From Dinoroseobacter sp039192165 (GTDB lineage: Bacteria > Pseudomonadota > Alphaproteobacteria > Rhodobacterales > Rhodobacteraceae): a stretch of DNA of 64,000 nucleotides. Position numbers and translations under genes: made by a program. This document shows positions 8,601-16,659 of the stretch, piece after piece (position 1 is the stretch's first letter; each line of letters begins with the position of its first letter). The DNA is taken from positions 124,001 to 188,000 of the forward strand of contig JBCCXD010000003.1 in assembly GCA_039192165.1 (NCBI GenBank), in the 5' to 3' direction. The notes under the pieces were generated by a model. It was given only the letters and a program-made list of their open reading frames with translations, made no database searches and had not been told where the DNA came from.

Positions 8601-9527
8601 CTATTGATCGCCTGACGCCAAAGCTGAAGAGATGTCTGCCGCGACATAATCGATCAGTGCGCGCACGCGGGCGGGCATGAAGCGGCGTTCTCGAAAGCAG
8701 ATATGCACGTCGGTCTGGACAGATACCAAGTCGGGACACACCGGAAGCAGGCATCCGGTATCGACATCCTTGGCGATCAGATACTTGGGCAGCAACGCGA
8801 TGCCTTGTCCGTCCTTTGTCATGTCCAGCACGGCTTCGATGGAATCCGACTGGGCAACAGCGTTCGGTTTGATCGCGTGTGTGACCTGTCCGTCCGCGGG
8901 GACGGGCCAAGGCAAGATTTGTCCAGTGCCTGGAACGCGAAATCCAATTGCCGGCGCGCTGCCCAGTGTCCCTCGATTGAGCGTTTCTCCAAGCAAAGCC
9001 AGCAGAGCTGGCGCCGCCGCAAGGCCCGACCGGAACGCACCCAACCGCCGGACGACAAGGTCGCTTTCCGGCAACGGACCGAGCCGGATCGTGAAGTCGA
9101 TATCTTCGGTGATCATATCGTCCAACCGGTCTTGCAGAAGCATCTCGACCAGAACGCCGGGGTGCTCTGCCCGAAAACGCCCGACGGCTGGAAGGACGAA
9201 ATGCCGCCCAAACGCATGGCTCACTGACAGGCGAACCTGCCCTGTCAGAGCTGTGTTCTGAGCAGATGTCGGTTCCAGAGCGCCATCTATCTCGGCCAAG
9301 GCTCTGCGCGCGGCGGCGATCAGGTGCTCGCCCGCATCGGTGGCCACGACCTTGCGGGTATTGCGACGAAAAAGACGCGCGCCAGTCCGATCTTCAAGCT
9401 GACCAATGATCCGACTGATCGCAGCGCGGGGCAGATTAAGATGCCGCCCTGCTGCGGCAAAGCTCCCCCGGTCGGCAATCGCGACCGCGACGCGCAAGGC
9501 ACGGATCGGTAGACCGTCTATTGTCAT
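8601..9527 (-). CDS. LysR-family transcriptional regulator
   Basis: 308-residue LysR protein with the N-terminal helix-turn-helix around GSFAAAGRHLNLPRAAISRI and an effector domain. It diverges from the reductase and SDR genes at 9638-10977 over a 110-base gap, the usual layout of a LysR activator and its target. The subgroup resembles those regulating small reductase operons (inference). It is convergent with hpaI; no clear terminator is seen in the 157 bases between them. Confidence 0.92.
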   Translation of the reverse strand: MTIDGLPIRALRVAVAIADRGSFAAAGRHLNLPRAAISRIIGQLEDRTGARLFRRNTRKVVATDAGEHLIAAARRALAEIDGALEPTSAQNTALTGQVRLSVSHAFGRHFVLPAVGRFRAEHPGVLVEMLLQDRLDDMITEDIDFTIRLGPLPESDLVVRRLGAFRSGLAAAPALLALLGETLNRGTLGSAPAIGFRVPGTGQILPWPVPADGQVTHAIKPNAVAQSDSIEAVLDMTKDGQGIALLPKYLIAKDVDTGCLLPVCPDLVSVQTDVHICFRERRFMPARVRALIDYVAADISSALASGDQ

Positions 9528-9637
9528 CTAATTTGAGTCAGTGTGTCGTTTATTTGATCCATTTTTTGAGACTAACTTTGCCCCCATAATGTGTCCATAT
9601 CAACGTCCATCATCGGGCGAAGGAGAGGAAAGCAAAG

Positions 9638-10291
9638 ATGAAATACGCTGTACTTGGCACGGGTATGGTCGGTCATACGCTGGCGACCAAGCTCGTATCG
9701 TTGGGACATCAGGTGCGCATGGGTGCGCGGGATCCAGACAATGCAAAGGCCGCAGAATGGGCCCTTTTTTATGGCGCACAGGCCGGCCACGGAACGTTCG
9801 CTGATGTGGCACGCTGGGCAGACCGCGTGATTTTCGCTGTAAGCGGAGCGCGGATCGAAATTGTTGCCGCGGCTGTGGGTGAGTCCGCTGTCTCAGGCAA
9901 AACTGTCATCGATGTCACCAACCCGCTCGACTTCAGCCGCGGCATGCCGCCTGTTCTGGTGCCGCAGTTGTCAAACACCACCTCGGCCGCCGAGGTGCTC
10001 CAAGCCGCGCTCCCATCGGCAAAGGTTGTCAAGACGCTGAACACGATGAACCACGAGATCATGGTGGCGCCGCAGAGGGTTCCCGGCGCGCACGACGTGT
10101 TTCTGAGCGGAGACCATGAGGACGCCAAGGCAGATGTGCGTGCCCTTCTGGCCGAGTTTGGGTGGAGCGCGCCGATAGACCTCGGCCCCCTTGCCGCGGC
10201 GCGTGGCACCGAGGGGATGATGCCGTTCTGGCTCCGCATGTGGGGCGTGCACGGATCGGCTGATTTCAATTACAGCATCGTGCGGAGGTAA
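9638..10291 (+). CDS. NADPH-dependent F420 reductase-like dinucleotide-binding protein
   Basis: 217-residue Rossmann protein with GTGMVGHTLA at the N-terminus and the NPLDF and VKTLNTMNHEIM segments typical of the NADP oxidoreductase (F420-dependent) family. Most proteobacterial members have no F420 and probably act on other small substrates; the role is unknown. GGAGAGG lies just upstream. Three bases separate it from the SDR gene, and both are probably controlled by the divergent LysR protein. Confidence 0.82.
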   Translation: MKYAVLGTGMVGHTLATKLVSLGHQVRMGARDPDNAKAAEWALFYGAQAGHGTFADVARWADRVIFAVSGARIEIVAAAVGESAVSGKTVIDVTNPLDFSRGMPPVLVPQLSNTTSAAEVLQAALPSAKVVKTLNTMNHEIMVAPQRVPGAHDVFLSGDHEDAKADVRALLAEFGWSAPIDLGPLAAARGTEGMMPFWLRMWGVHGSADFNYSIVRR

Positions 10292-10293
10292 CC

Positions 10294-10977
10294 ATGCGCG
10301 TCGCAGTGATCACTGGCGCGGCCCAGGGCCTTGGGTTCGAAACGGCGCGCCAGCTTTCTGAAGAGGGTTTGCATGTAATCCTCACGGGCCGGAATGCCGA
10401 GGCGCTCGAGCTCACAGCAACAAAACTCAACAACGCCGAAGGGCAACAGCTCGATATCGATGACGCAGACTCCGTCGCCACGTTCTTTGATTGGTTGCAG
10501 TCCACACATGGCCGGCTTGATGTAGTGATTAACAATGCCGGGCGCATTTACGGCGGGCACGGGTCTTCTTTTCTTTCGGCTGCACCCAACACGTTGTTAG
10601 ACGCAATTTCCAACAATGCCATTGGGGCATTCAGAGTGATGCAAATGGCGCTACCTATCATGGAGAAGGGAGGCTACGGGCGCATCGTCAATGTCTCATC
10701 AGGCATGGGAGCGCTTTCCGACATGGGCGCGGGCGCCATACCCTACAGGGTGTCAAAAACAGCACTGAATGCGCTCACGATCCTTGCCGCACGGGAAGCG
10801 CCACCAAGCGTGAAAGTGAACGCGGTGTGTCCCGGCTGGGTACGCACGGACATGGGAGGTCAAAGCGCGCCCCGCGACGTCACGACCGGCGCGAGAGGCA
10901 TTGTTTGGGCAGCGATGTTGCCAGAAGACGCGCCGAGCGGAGGCTTTTTCCGCGACGGGGTGAGTATTGAGTGGTGA
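10294..10977 (+). CDS. Short-chain dehydrogenase/reductase
   Basis: 227-residue classical SDR. It has the cofactor motif TGAAQGLGFETA, the NNAG motif, a catalytic Ser in NVSSGMG and the catalytic YxxxK in YRVSK. NAD(P)-dependent oxidation or reduction of a carbonyl compound; substrate unknown. It is the second gene of the small LysR-controlled operon. Confidence 0.9.
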   Translation: MRVAVITGAAQGLGFETARQLSEEGLHVILTGRNAEALELTATKLNNAEGQQLDIDDADSVATFFDWLQSTHGRLDVVINNAGRIYGGHGSSFLSAAPNTLLDAISNNAIGAFRVMQMALPIMEKGGYGRIVNVSSGMGALSDMGAGAIPYRVSKTALNALTILAAREAPPSVKVNAVCPGWVRTDMGGQSAPRDVTTGARGIVWAAMLPEDAPSGGFFRDGVSIEW

Positions 10978-11134
10978 GCAGTCTCATCATGGCTCCTTGG
11001 TGCGCTGACGCGACGAGGTTGCTAGCGTCACCTTACTCGGCGCGCGCGTTTGACCCAAAAGCGGCAGCATCCTAGGGTGGCGGTCCAGACACCGAAAACC
11101 GAGACAAGAACTAAGCTGAGGAGCTTCACCCAAC

Positions 11135-12529
11135 ATGCCCCGGACACATGCCATCGCAGTGCTCACGCGCTGCGTCACCGCCTACGTTGTTTTCACTGGT
11201 ATCGCTGTAGCGCAGGACGAGCCACCTCAGACACTCTTTACGAACGTGCATGTTTTTGACGGGGTGAACGACGCGCGGATCGAGAACGCGAGTGTGCTGG
11301 TGACGGGTAATCTGATTGAGGCGGTCTCGACCGATCCCATCGACGCGCCGGGCGCGACGGTAATTGATGGTGGCGGTGGAACGCTCACCCCGGGGTTCAT
11401 CGAAACGCATGCGCATTTGATGCTGATGGGGCCGAGCCTCCCTGCCATGGAATCGAATACCACGTGGGAAGACTTTGCAATCCACGGTGCTCGCATGGCC
11501 GAGATGTACCTGATGCAAGGATTCACCACGGTACGCGATGCAGGTGGGGCTAATGGCGGTTTGCGCCGAGCCATTGATGCGGGTCAGATCATCGGACCAC
11601 GTTTCTACCCCTCAGCGGCCTTCTTGGGCACGCGGGGTGGGCATGCGGACTTTGCTAATTTCACGGCACCTCCTGGATCCGAAACCAACATGAGCCGACT
11701 GAACCTGGCTCAGGAAGTCGATAACGTGGCAGATATTCGCAAGTATGGCCGCAACAACTTTCGTATGGGCGCAACACAGCTGAAATACATGCAGTCCGGG
11801 GGCGTGGTGTCTGCCTTCGACCCTTGGCAACTGCTTGCCGGATCACCCGAAGAAATTGAAACCGCTGTGGCCGTTGCTGCTGAGTACGGCAGCTATGTCA
11901 TGGCGCATTCCTATCGAAAAGAAGCCATCCTCAATGCGTTGAATGCGGGTGTCATGTCCATCGAGCATGGTTTCGCCTTCGACTGTGAGGTTGCCGAGCT
12001 CATGAACGAAAAGGGCGCCTACATTACGACAAACCTTACGGCGTTTGATCCCGGCCTTCTGACCATTCCAGCTGTTGCAAATGTCCCGTCCAGCCTTGAA
12101 AAAGCGAAGTCTGCATCCGCGACCTTTGCCGGTTATCTCGACAACATGCGAGAATGCCCGGTCAAACGCGGTTTCCAAACGGATTGCGTCGGCTCGGTTG
12201 ATGCCTGCAACATCCAGGTGGCCTATGAAAAGCATCTGAACAATGAGTTTTTCGGGCCCTACACATCGATGGTGGCACTGACGTCGACCGGGGGTGAGAT
12301 TGTCGCCTTATCTGGCGATTTCACCAATCCCTACAGAGAAGGCAAACTCGGCGTCATTGAAGAAGGCGCCTATGCGGACATCCTTATTCTGGATGGCAAT
12401 CCGCTAGAAGATTTCTCTGTTACTGGAACAGGTGATCAGTGGTTCGGCGCGGACCCGCGACCGGACAGCCCGGAGACGATCCAGATCATCATGAAAGATG
12501 GCGTGATCTATAAAAACTCGCTTAAGTGA
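11135..12529 (+). CDS. Exported amidohydrolase-family protein (imidazolonepropionase-like)
   Basis: 464-residue metal-dependent hydrolase of the amidohydrolase superfamily. A signal peptide ends near VAQ (residue 27), which puts the enzyme in the periplasm. Metal ligands visible are H92 and H94 (THAHLM), a lysine in LKYMQSGGV that may be carboxylated, MAHSY, SIEHGF and an Asp in FQTDCVGS. The C-terminal strand-rich part (GKLGVIEEGAYADILILDG) is typical. Related proteins hydrolyse Xaa-Pro or Xaa-Arg dipeptides or cyclic amides; the substrate here is not known. Confidence 0.87.
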   Translation: MPRTHAIAVLTRCVTAYVVFTGIAVAQDEPPQTLFTNVHVFDGVNDARIENASVLVTGNLIEAVSTDPIDAPGATVIDGGGGTLTPGFIETHAHLMLMGPSLPAMESNTTWEDFAIHGARMAEMYLMQGFTTVRDAGGANGGLRRAIDAGQIIGPRFYPSAAFLGTRGGHADFANFTAPPGSETNMSRLNLAQEVDNVADIRKYGRNNFRMGATQLKYMQSGGVVSAFDPWQLLAGSPEEIETAVAVAAEYGSYVMAHSYRKEAILNALNAGVMSIEHGFAFDCEVAELMNEKGAYITTNLTAFDPGLLTIPAVANVPSSLEKAKSASATFAGYLDNMRECPVKRGFQTDCVGSVDACNIQVAYEKHLNNEFFGPYTSMVALTSTGGEIVALSGDFTNPYREGKLGVIEEGAYADILILDGNPLEDFSVTGTGDQWFGADPRPDSPETIQIIMKDGVIYKNSLK

Positions 12530-12587
12530 TCGTGGCAGGCGGTGCATCGCGCGCCGCCGCCCGTCTCGGATGTATTCGGGGGGACAC

Positions 12588-13358
12588 ATGACCAGAGTTC
12601 TCGGATTTTTCTGCGCGCTTGGGCTTGGGCTGTCAGCACACACCGCGCAGGCGGAAACGCAAGCGATTGGTTGGCAAGACCTGATAGATCAATCCGTGCA
12701 AGACTTCGAAGACCCTTACCGGGGTCTCTCCTATCATCAGCTTGACGCGTTGCGGACCATCGTTCGCACGCGCGCGCTGTTAGAGGATCCTGCGCTGACC
12801 GATGAGCAGAGATCTGATCGACAAGCCAGAGTGGATGGAGCCGTCGCAGCGCTGGCGGTGGACGGCATCGACGCAGATTGGCTGATCGATCAGCGCTGGG
12901 TCGTTGCGGACCGTCGCGAGAATGCAGCCGTGGCGGTGAACCCGGCGGTGAACGGGACCCAGGTCTCTCTCGTGGGCTTTGCGATCGGCGCGCCCGCAGA
13001 TGACGATGGCACCACGATCATCTATCTCGTGCCAGAGCGTGGCATGTGCAGCCATATGCCGCCGCCCAATCCCAATCAGTTGATCCGTGCGCGTGTGCAA
13101 AGCGATTGGCGGCCCGACTTCCTGCATGAACCCGTGCGGCTCACCGGTAAAGTGATTGCGGAAGAGACCCAACATTCGTTCTTTATTGTCGATGGCGAAG
13201 TTCCGATGCGCGCGAGCCTGATTATGGAGGTCGCGCAGGTGGAAACTGTACAGGATATGCGCGCGTCGACAGGCCTTTCGAAAGATGAGGCCTTGCGTCG
13301 CGCCGAAGCAAACAAGACGGGAGGGGTTCAGAGACTGGTTCCCCACAGCGGAAACTGA
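12588..13358 (+). CDS. Exported DUF3299 domain protein
   Basis: 256-residue protein with a signal peptide (cleavage near TAQA) and a C-terminal DUF3299-type domain containing VPERGMCSHMPPPNPNQLI. The Cys and His in that segment suggest a metal- or redox-related site, but the family has no firm function; it is often found near ABC-type or MacAB-like export and metal-handling genes. The start at 12588 has GGGGGGA 5 bases upstream; an in-frame ATG at 12570 lacks a site. It is two bases before the porin gene. Confidence 0.78.
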   Translation: MTRVLGFFCALGLGLSAHTAQAETQAIGWQDLIDQSVQDFEDPYRGLSYHQLDALRTIVRTRALLEDPALTDEQRSDRQARVDGAVAALAVDGIDADWLIDQRWVVADRRENAAVAVNPAVNGTQVSLVGFAIGAPADDDGTTIIYLVPERGMCSHMPPPNPNQLIRARVQSDWRPDFLHEPVRLTGKVIAEETQHSFFIVDGEVPMRASLIMEVAQVETVQDMRASTGLSKDEALRRAEANKTGGVQRLVPHSGN

Positions 13359-13360
13359 CA

Positions 13361-14611
13361 ATGGCCAACTCCTCGAAGGCCCGTCCGATGACATGGGCGG
13401 CCCTGGTGACCCCCATGCAAAGAACGGCCCTGCTTGTCCTCTGCATTGCAACTGTCATAAGCGCCGGAGTTTCAGAGGCGCTTGCACAAGAAGGTCTGTC
13501 CGGCCCGTCATCGACTGCCGCTGACCTTGAACCCGGGGATGGTCTGACCGATCCTCAGTTCCGGTCAGACTTTCCGCGCAACGCCGCGCCGGGGTGGTTT
13601 GAGTGGAAGGGCAGCTTGGCGGAGCAGGGGTTCACCTTCAATTTCGATTACCTGGCCCTTGGCCAAAGCTCGAGCTCGGACCTGGGCGAGGGCGAAGCCG
13701 CAGGTGGCATCGCGCGGATCTACGGCAACTGGCGGGCAACCGAGAACGGGAGCCTGACTTTCAAGGTAGAAGATCGTCATGCCTACGGGGATGTTGCGCC
13801 GCAGTTTCTTGGCCTTGATGGTGGCGCAGTTTCGATCACAGGCACTGCATTCAATGATAGTGGAACTCTGCTGACCAATCTGTTCTGGAACCAGCGCGCA
13901 GCGGACGGGTCGTGGACCCTTCAGGTCGGGCAGATTGATGTGACAGATTTCGTCGATGTTTATGGTTTGGTGAGCCCCTATACTTCTTTTCAGAACCTCT
14001 CGTTCAACACGAACCCGACAATTAATGCGCCCAATCCTGGTTTTGGGATCGCCGGTGGCGCGAAACTTGGGTCGAACTTCTATGTTGTCGGCAGTATTGC
14101 CGATGCGGATGCGGATCCATCAGAGCCGGGCTTCGATGTCTTCTCTGATGGAAATCTCTTCAAAAGCATCGAAATTGGCTACACATCCAGCTTTGACAGA
14201 ATTTATTTCGACAATATTCACCTTACGATCTGGGAATCCGATGCCTCGGAGGATGGTGGTCGACCAAAAGACAAGGGGGCTGCATTCTCGGCGGCGTGGC
14301 TGTTTGAAAACAAGTGGCTGCCCTTCTTTCGTGCGGGCGTGTCCGATGGGACAGCTGCGCTCTTTAAAAGATCGGTTTCGACCGGGCTGGGGGTCTATCG
14401 TCGGAACACCGACCTCGCCGGTGTAGGGTTGAACTGGGCAGAGGCCAATGGAATTGCCGGGAGCCAGCGGACGATGGAGGCATTTTATCGTTTCTCTATC
14501 TCCCCGAATTTTCAGATCACGCCTTCCATCCAGTATATTGACAACCCGCTGCTGAACGCGGACCAATCCAGCATCACCCTGCTCGGCTTGCGGGCACGGC
14601 TTGTCTTCTGA
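13361..14611 (+). CDS. OprB-like carbohydrate porin
   Basis: 416-residue outer-membrane beta-barrel protein. It has a signal peptide (hydrophobic stretch near residues 22-40, cleavage near EALAQ), many alternating strands and a terminal Phe after RARLV, the usual last residue of a porin. GWFEWKGSLAEQGFTFNFDY and VGQIDVTDF resemble the carbohydrate-selective OprB family. The N-terminus is uncertain: ATGs at 13388 and 13415 would also give a signal peptide. The neighbours are all exported, so the four genes may serve uptake and surface digestion together (inference). Confidence 0.82.
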   Translation: MANSSKARPMTWAALVTPMQRTALLVLCIATVISAGVSEALAQEGLSGPSSTAADLEPGDGLTDPQFRSDFPRNAAPGWFEWKGSLAEQGFTFNFDYLALGQSSSSDLGEGEAAGGIARIYGNWRATENGSLTFKVEDRHAYGDVAPQFLGLDGGAVSITGTAFNDSGTLLTNLFWNQRAADGSWTLQVGQIDVTDFVDVYGLVSPYTSFQNLSFNTNPTINAPNPGFGIAGGAKLGSNFYVVGSIADADADPSEPGFDVFSDGNLFKSIEIGYTSSFDRIYFDNIHLTIWESDASEDGGRPKDKGAAFSAAWLFENKWLPFFRAGVSDGTAALFKRSVSTGLGVYRRNTDLAGVGLNWAEANGIAGSQRTMEAFYRFSISPNFQITPSIQYIDNPLLNADQSSITLLGLRARLVF

Positions 14612-14623
14612 GAGGCCTTTTTC

Positions 14624-15748
14624 ATGTTTTCGGGAACGCACAGAACCGTTGCGCGGACATGGTTCTTTGCCCTTGTTGCGCTGGTTGTCGTGGCCTCCTG
14701 CGGACGGCCGCCGGAGCTCGTGGGCGTTGATAATCCATCTGTTCCTGTAAACTCAGTCACCACCGCAACGCGCCACAAGGTGTTTATAGCCACCACACGT
14801 GAGTCCAGCGAAAGCTATGGCGCCTTCTTCTCGGAAGAGCGGGCGCCTGAACTTGGGTTGGCATCTGTACAGGTTTCGATACCGCCAACGCATGAGATCG
14901 GCCAGCTCGAGCGCCCGAAACGACTGCCGCCAGATCCAAGAACTGAGTTTGCTGTCGTGGATCCGACGGTCTACCAAACCGAGACAGCTTTCGTGAACGA
15001 AATCAATCGAGAGCTCGCCAGACGACCCGGCAATGGGCGCGATGTCCTGTTTTTCATACACGGCTACAACAACACGACGAGTGATGCAGTTCTGAGGCTT
15101 GCCCAGTTTGTCGAAGATACCGATTTTCAAGGGGTACCCGTACTGTTTGACTGGGCCTCCGCCGGGCGCATCACCCGCTACGTCTATGATATGAACAGTG
15201 CCTTGATTGCTCGTCCGAAAATTCTGGAGACAGCTGAAATTCTCAGCCGGACGAATGCGCGTGGCTTTGATGTCTTCGCCCACTCTATGGGCAGTCTTCT
15301 GGTCATGGAGGCGTTGCGCGATCAGGATCAGAAGGGAAGGCTGAACCAGACGGGAAGGCTGAACAATATAATCCTCGCGTCACCGGATGTGGACTTGGAC
15401 CTGTTCAGAGCCCAGATGTCAGAGATCGATGGAAACTTCGGAGATCTGTTTGTCCTGTTGTCCGAGGATGATGGCGCCCTGCGCGCTTCGCGGCGGATTG
15501 CCGGTGGCGTACCTCGTGTCGGCGCCTCGGATGCCAATGAACTTGCCGAACTTGGCGTGATTGCGATCGATCTGACAGAGATTGACGATTCAACATCCGG
15601 CAGCCATTCGAAGTTTGCCGGGTCCCCCGAGGTTGTTCAGCTGTTGGGGAACGGACTGAACAACACGCAGACCTTTGACCGTCAGGTACGATCGCTGCGA
15701 CTTGGCGAGCTCTTGGACGGTGTTCCCATAACGATTGCGATCGAGTGA
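14624..15748 (+). CDS. Lipoprotein alpha/beta hydrolase, DUF900 family
   Basis: 374-residue serine hydrolase. A lipobox ending in VVASC (Cys about residue 26) suggests attachment to a membrane. The hydrolase domain shows FFIHGYNN, the oxyanion-side motif, and the nucleophile elbow AHSMGS; the region SGSHSKFAGSP near the C-terminus may supply the catalytic His. DUF900 proteins are esterase-like with unknown physiological substrates. It is the last gene before the puc promoter region and has no obvious terminator behind it. Confidence 0.84.
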   Translation: MFSGTHRTVARTWFFALVALVVVASCGRPPELVGVDNPSVPVNSVTTATRHKVFIATTRESSESYGAFFSEERAPELGLASVQVSIPPTHEIGQLERPKRLPPDPRTEFAVVDPTVYQTETAFVNEINRELARRPGNGRDVLFFIHGYNNTTSDAVLRLAQFVEDTDFQGVPVLFDWASAGRITRYVYDMNSALIARPKILETAEILSRTNARGFDVFAHSMGSLLVMEALRDQDQKGRLNQTGRLNNIILASPDVDLDLFRAQMSEIDGNFGDLFVLLSEDDGALRASRRIAGGVPRVGASDANELAELGVIAIDLTEIDDSTSGSHSKFAGSPEVVQLLGNGLNNTQTFDRQVRSLRLGELLDGVPITIAIE

Positions 15749-15878
15749 TCGCCCGTTTTCTATTTTAATCCACTTTTACGTCCCTCATTCTGAGCAGAGT
15801 CGCGTCCACAGAACACGCGCGTCACAGATTTTCAGCTGACGAAATAGGCATCGGCATACGCAGTGCGGCGCCCATCTA

Positions 15879-15896
15879 TGTAAACTCATATTTACT
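15879..15896. promoter_or_regulatory. PpsR/CrtJ operator, upstream half of pair (degenerate)
   Basis: TGT-N12-ACT, one base off the PpsR/CrtJ consensus TGT-N12-ACA. It is exactly 8 bases upstream of a perfect copy; this spacing is known to allow cooperative binding at bch, crt and puc promoters. Confidence 0.65.
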
Positions 15897-15904
15897 ATTT
15901 ACTT

Positions 15905-15922
15905 TGTAAACCAAACTAGACA
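15905..15922. promoter_or_regulatory. PpsR/CrtJ operator, perfect TGT-N12-ACA
   Basis: A perfect TGT-N12-ACA palindrome 116 bases before the pucB start. PpsR/CrtJ represses photosynthesis genes under oxygen and strong light; a pair of boxes here predicts the same control for this operon. Confidence 0.75.
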
Positions 15923-16038
15923 CTCTTGAGGAATCGGCGGTGTCGTTCGCGTCACCTTCGTGGAGTCGCGAGGGTGGCGTGGCTTTCTCCGTATCGTCAG
16001 CCTTCGATTTCCAAGACCAACTATGGAGGAGATCGGAC

Positions 16039-16194
16039 ATGTCCGAAGATCCAGATAAGGTTTGGCCCACTGGTCTGAACCTTAAAGAAGCCGAAGAGGT
16101 TCACAGCTACCTCATCGATGGAACCCGTGTATTCGGGCTCCTTGCGCTTCTTGCCCATATTCTTGTGGCGTTCACGACGCCTTGGCTCGGCTAA
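16039..16194 (+). CDS. pucB: Light-harvesting complex 2 beta chain (PucB)
   Basis: 51-residue antenna apoprotein. A polar N-terminus (MSEDPDKVWPTGLNLKEAEE) precedes one membrane helix. H40 in LLAHILVAF is the ligand of the B850-type bacteriochlorophyll, and H22 in EEVHSYL lies at the position associated with the cytoplasmic-side pigment. The end TTPWLG is typical. With PucA it forms the alpha/beta units of the peripheral LH2 ring in the intracytoplasmic membrane. The start at 16039 is preceded by GGAGGAG; the longer frame from 15940 adds a segment that no known PucB has. First gene of the puc operon. Confidence 0.96.
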   Translation: MSEDPDKVWPTGLNLKEAEEVHSYLIDGTRVFGLLALLAHILVAFTTPWLG

Positions 16195-16206
16195 GGGGAA
16201 AACGTT

Positions 16207-16545
16207 ATGAACAATGCGAAAATGTGGCTTGTTGTGCCCCCGGCTGTAGGGGTTCCGGTGTTTCTTGGTGCAGTTGCCGTTGGATCGTTCGCGGTTCACG
16301 TTGCTGTGCTTGGTAACACCTCGTGGGTGTCGGACTTCCTGTCCGGCCAGCCGCTGGGAACAGGTGATGAAATGGCTGCGGCCACAACTGTTCCGGATGC
16401 GGACACTGCCAAGGCGGCATATGTCCTCGATGCGAATGAAGGCGCACGCGAGGTCCTTGTGGTCCTGCCCGACGGGACAGTTGCCAAGGCAATGCTTCAA
16501 GCGGATGAGGTTGCGGCCTCAGCTGCCCCACCACCCCACCTCTGA
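16207..16545 (+). CDS. pucA: Light-harvesting complex 2 alpha chain (PucA) with long C-terminal extension
   Basis: 112-residue antenna apoprotein. The first 47 residues align without gaps to LH2 alpha chains: MNNAKMWLVV start, membrane helix, H31 (FAVHVAV) as bacteriochlorophyll ligand, W40. At positions 44-45, where B800-850 complexes have Tyr-Trp or Tyr-Tyr and donate hydrogen bonds to B850 pigments, this protein has Phe-Leu, as in B800-820 (LH3-type) complexes. Residues 50-112 form an Ala-, Asp- and Pro-rich extension absent from ordinary 50-60-residue PucA; it includes REVLVVLPDGTVAKAML and ends AAPPPHL. It should face the periplasm. It starts 12 bases after pucB. Confidence 0.95.
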   Translation: MNNAKMWLVVPPAVGVPVFLGAVAVGSFAVHVAVLGNTSWVSDFLSGQPLGTGDEMAAATTVPDADTAKAAYVLDANEGAREVLVVLPDGTVAKAMLQADEVAASAAPPPHL

Positions 16546-16563
16546 TCGCCCCGGCGATTTTCT

Positions 16564-16589
16564 GCCCCGGGCGGTTGTCGCCCGTGGGC
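16564..16589 (+). promoter_or_regulatory. Stem-loop between pucA and pucC
   Basis: Ten G-C-rich base pairs with one bulged T and a 5-base loop (GTTGT), 18 bases after the pucA stop and not followed by a U tract. In other purple bacteria a hairpin here stabilises pucBA mRNA against 3' decay and cuts read-through into pucC, so antenna chains are made in large excess over the assembly factor. That role is inferred here. Confidence 0.7.
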
Positions 16590-16659
16590 ATCCCCTCCGG
16601 ATACCTGTGGCCGTTCCGCCTGCGGGGCGGTCCCAGGAGTGGGATTGCAGAGACGAAAT

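Larger units (their letters stand above)
15749..16038. promoter_or_regulatory. 290-base intergenic region: puc operon promoter and leader
   Basis: There is no convincing gene here. The middle is AT-rich and holds two TGT-N12-ACA-like boxes (15879-15922). Downstream comes a 116-base leader ending with GGAGGAG before pucB. I could not fix the -35 and -10 elements with confidence. An in-frame extension of pucB back to 15940 is possible but lacks support. Confidence 0.75.

Noticed and set aside
10994..11040. TGACGC / GCGTCA inverted repeat as a terminator after the SDR gene
   Set aside because: Short arms with a 13-base loop and no following T run.
11135..12529. Suspicion that the amidohydrolase lacks the last metal/catalytic Asp
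   Set aside because: An Asp in the expected region is present in FQTDCVGS, so the active site may be complete.
15940..16038. 33-residue N-terminal extension of PucB
   Set aside because: No known PucB has it, and GGAGGAG sits directly before the internal ATG.
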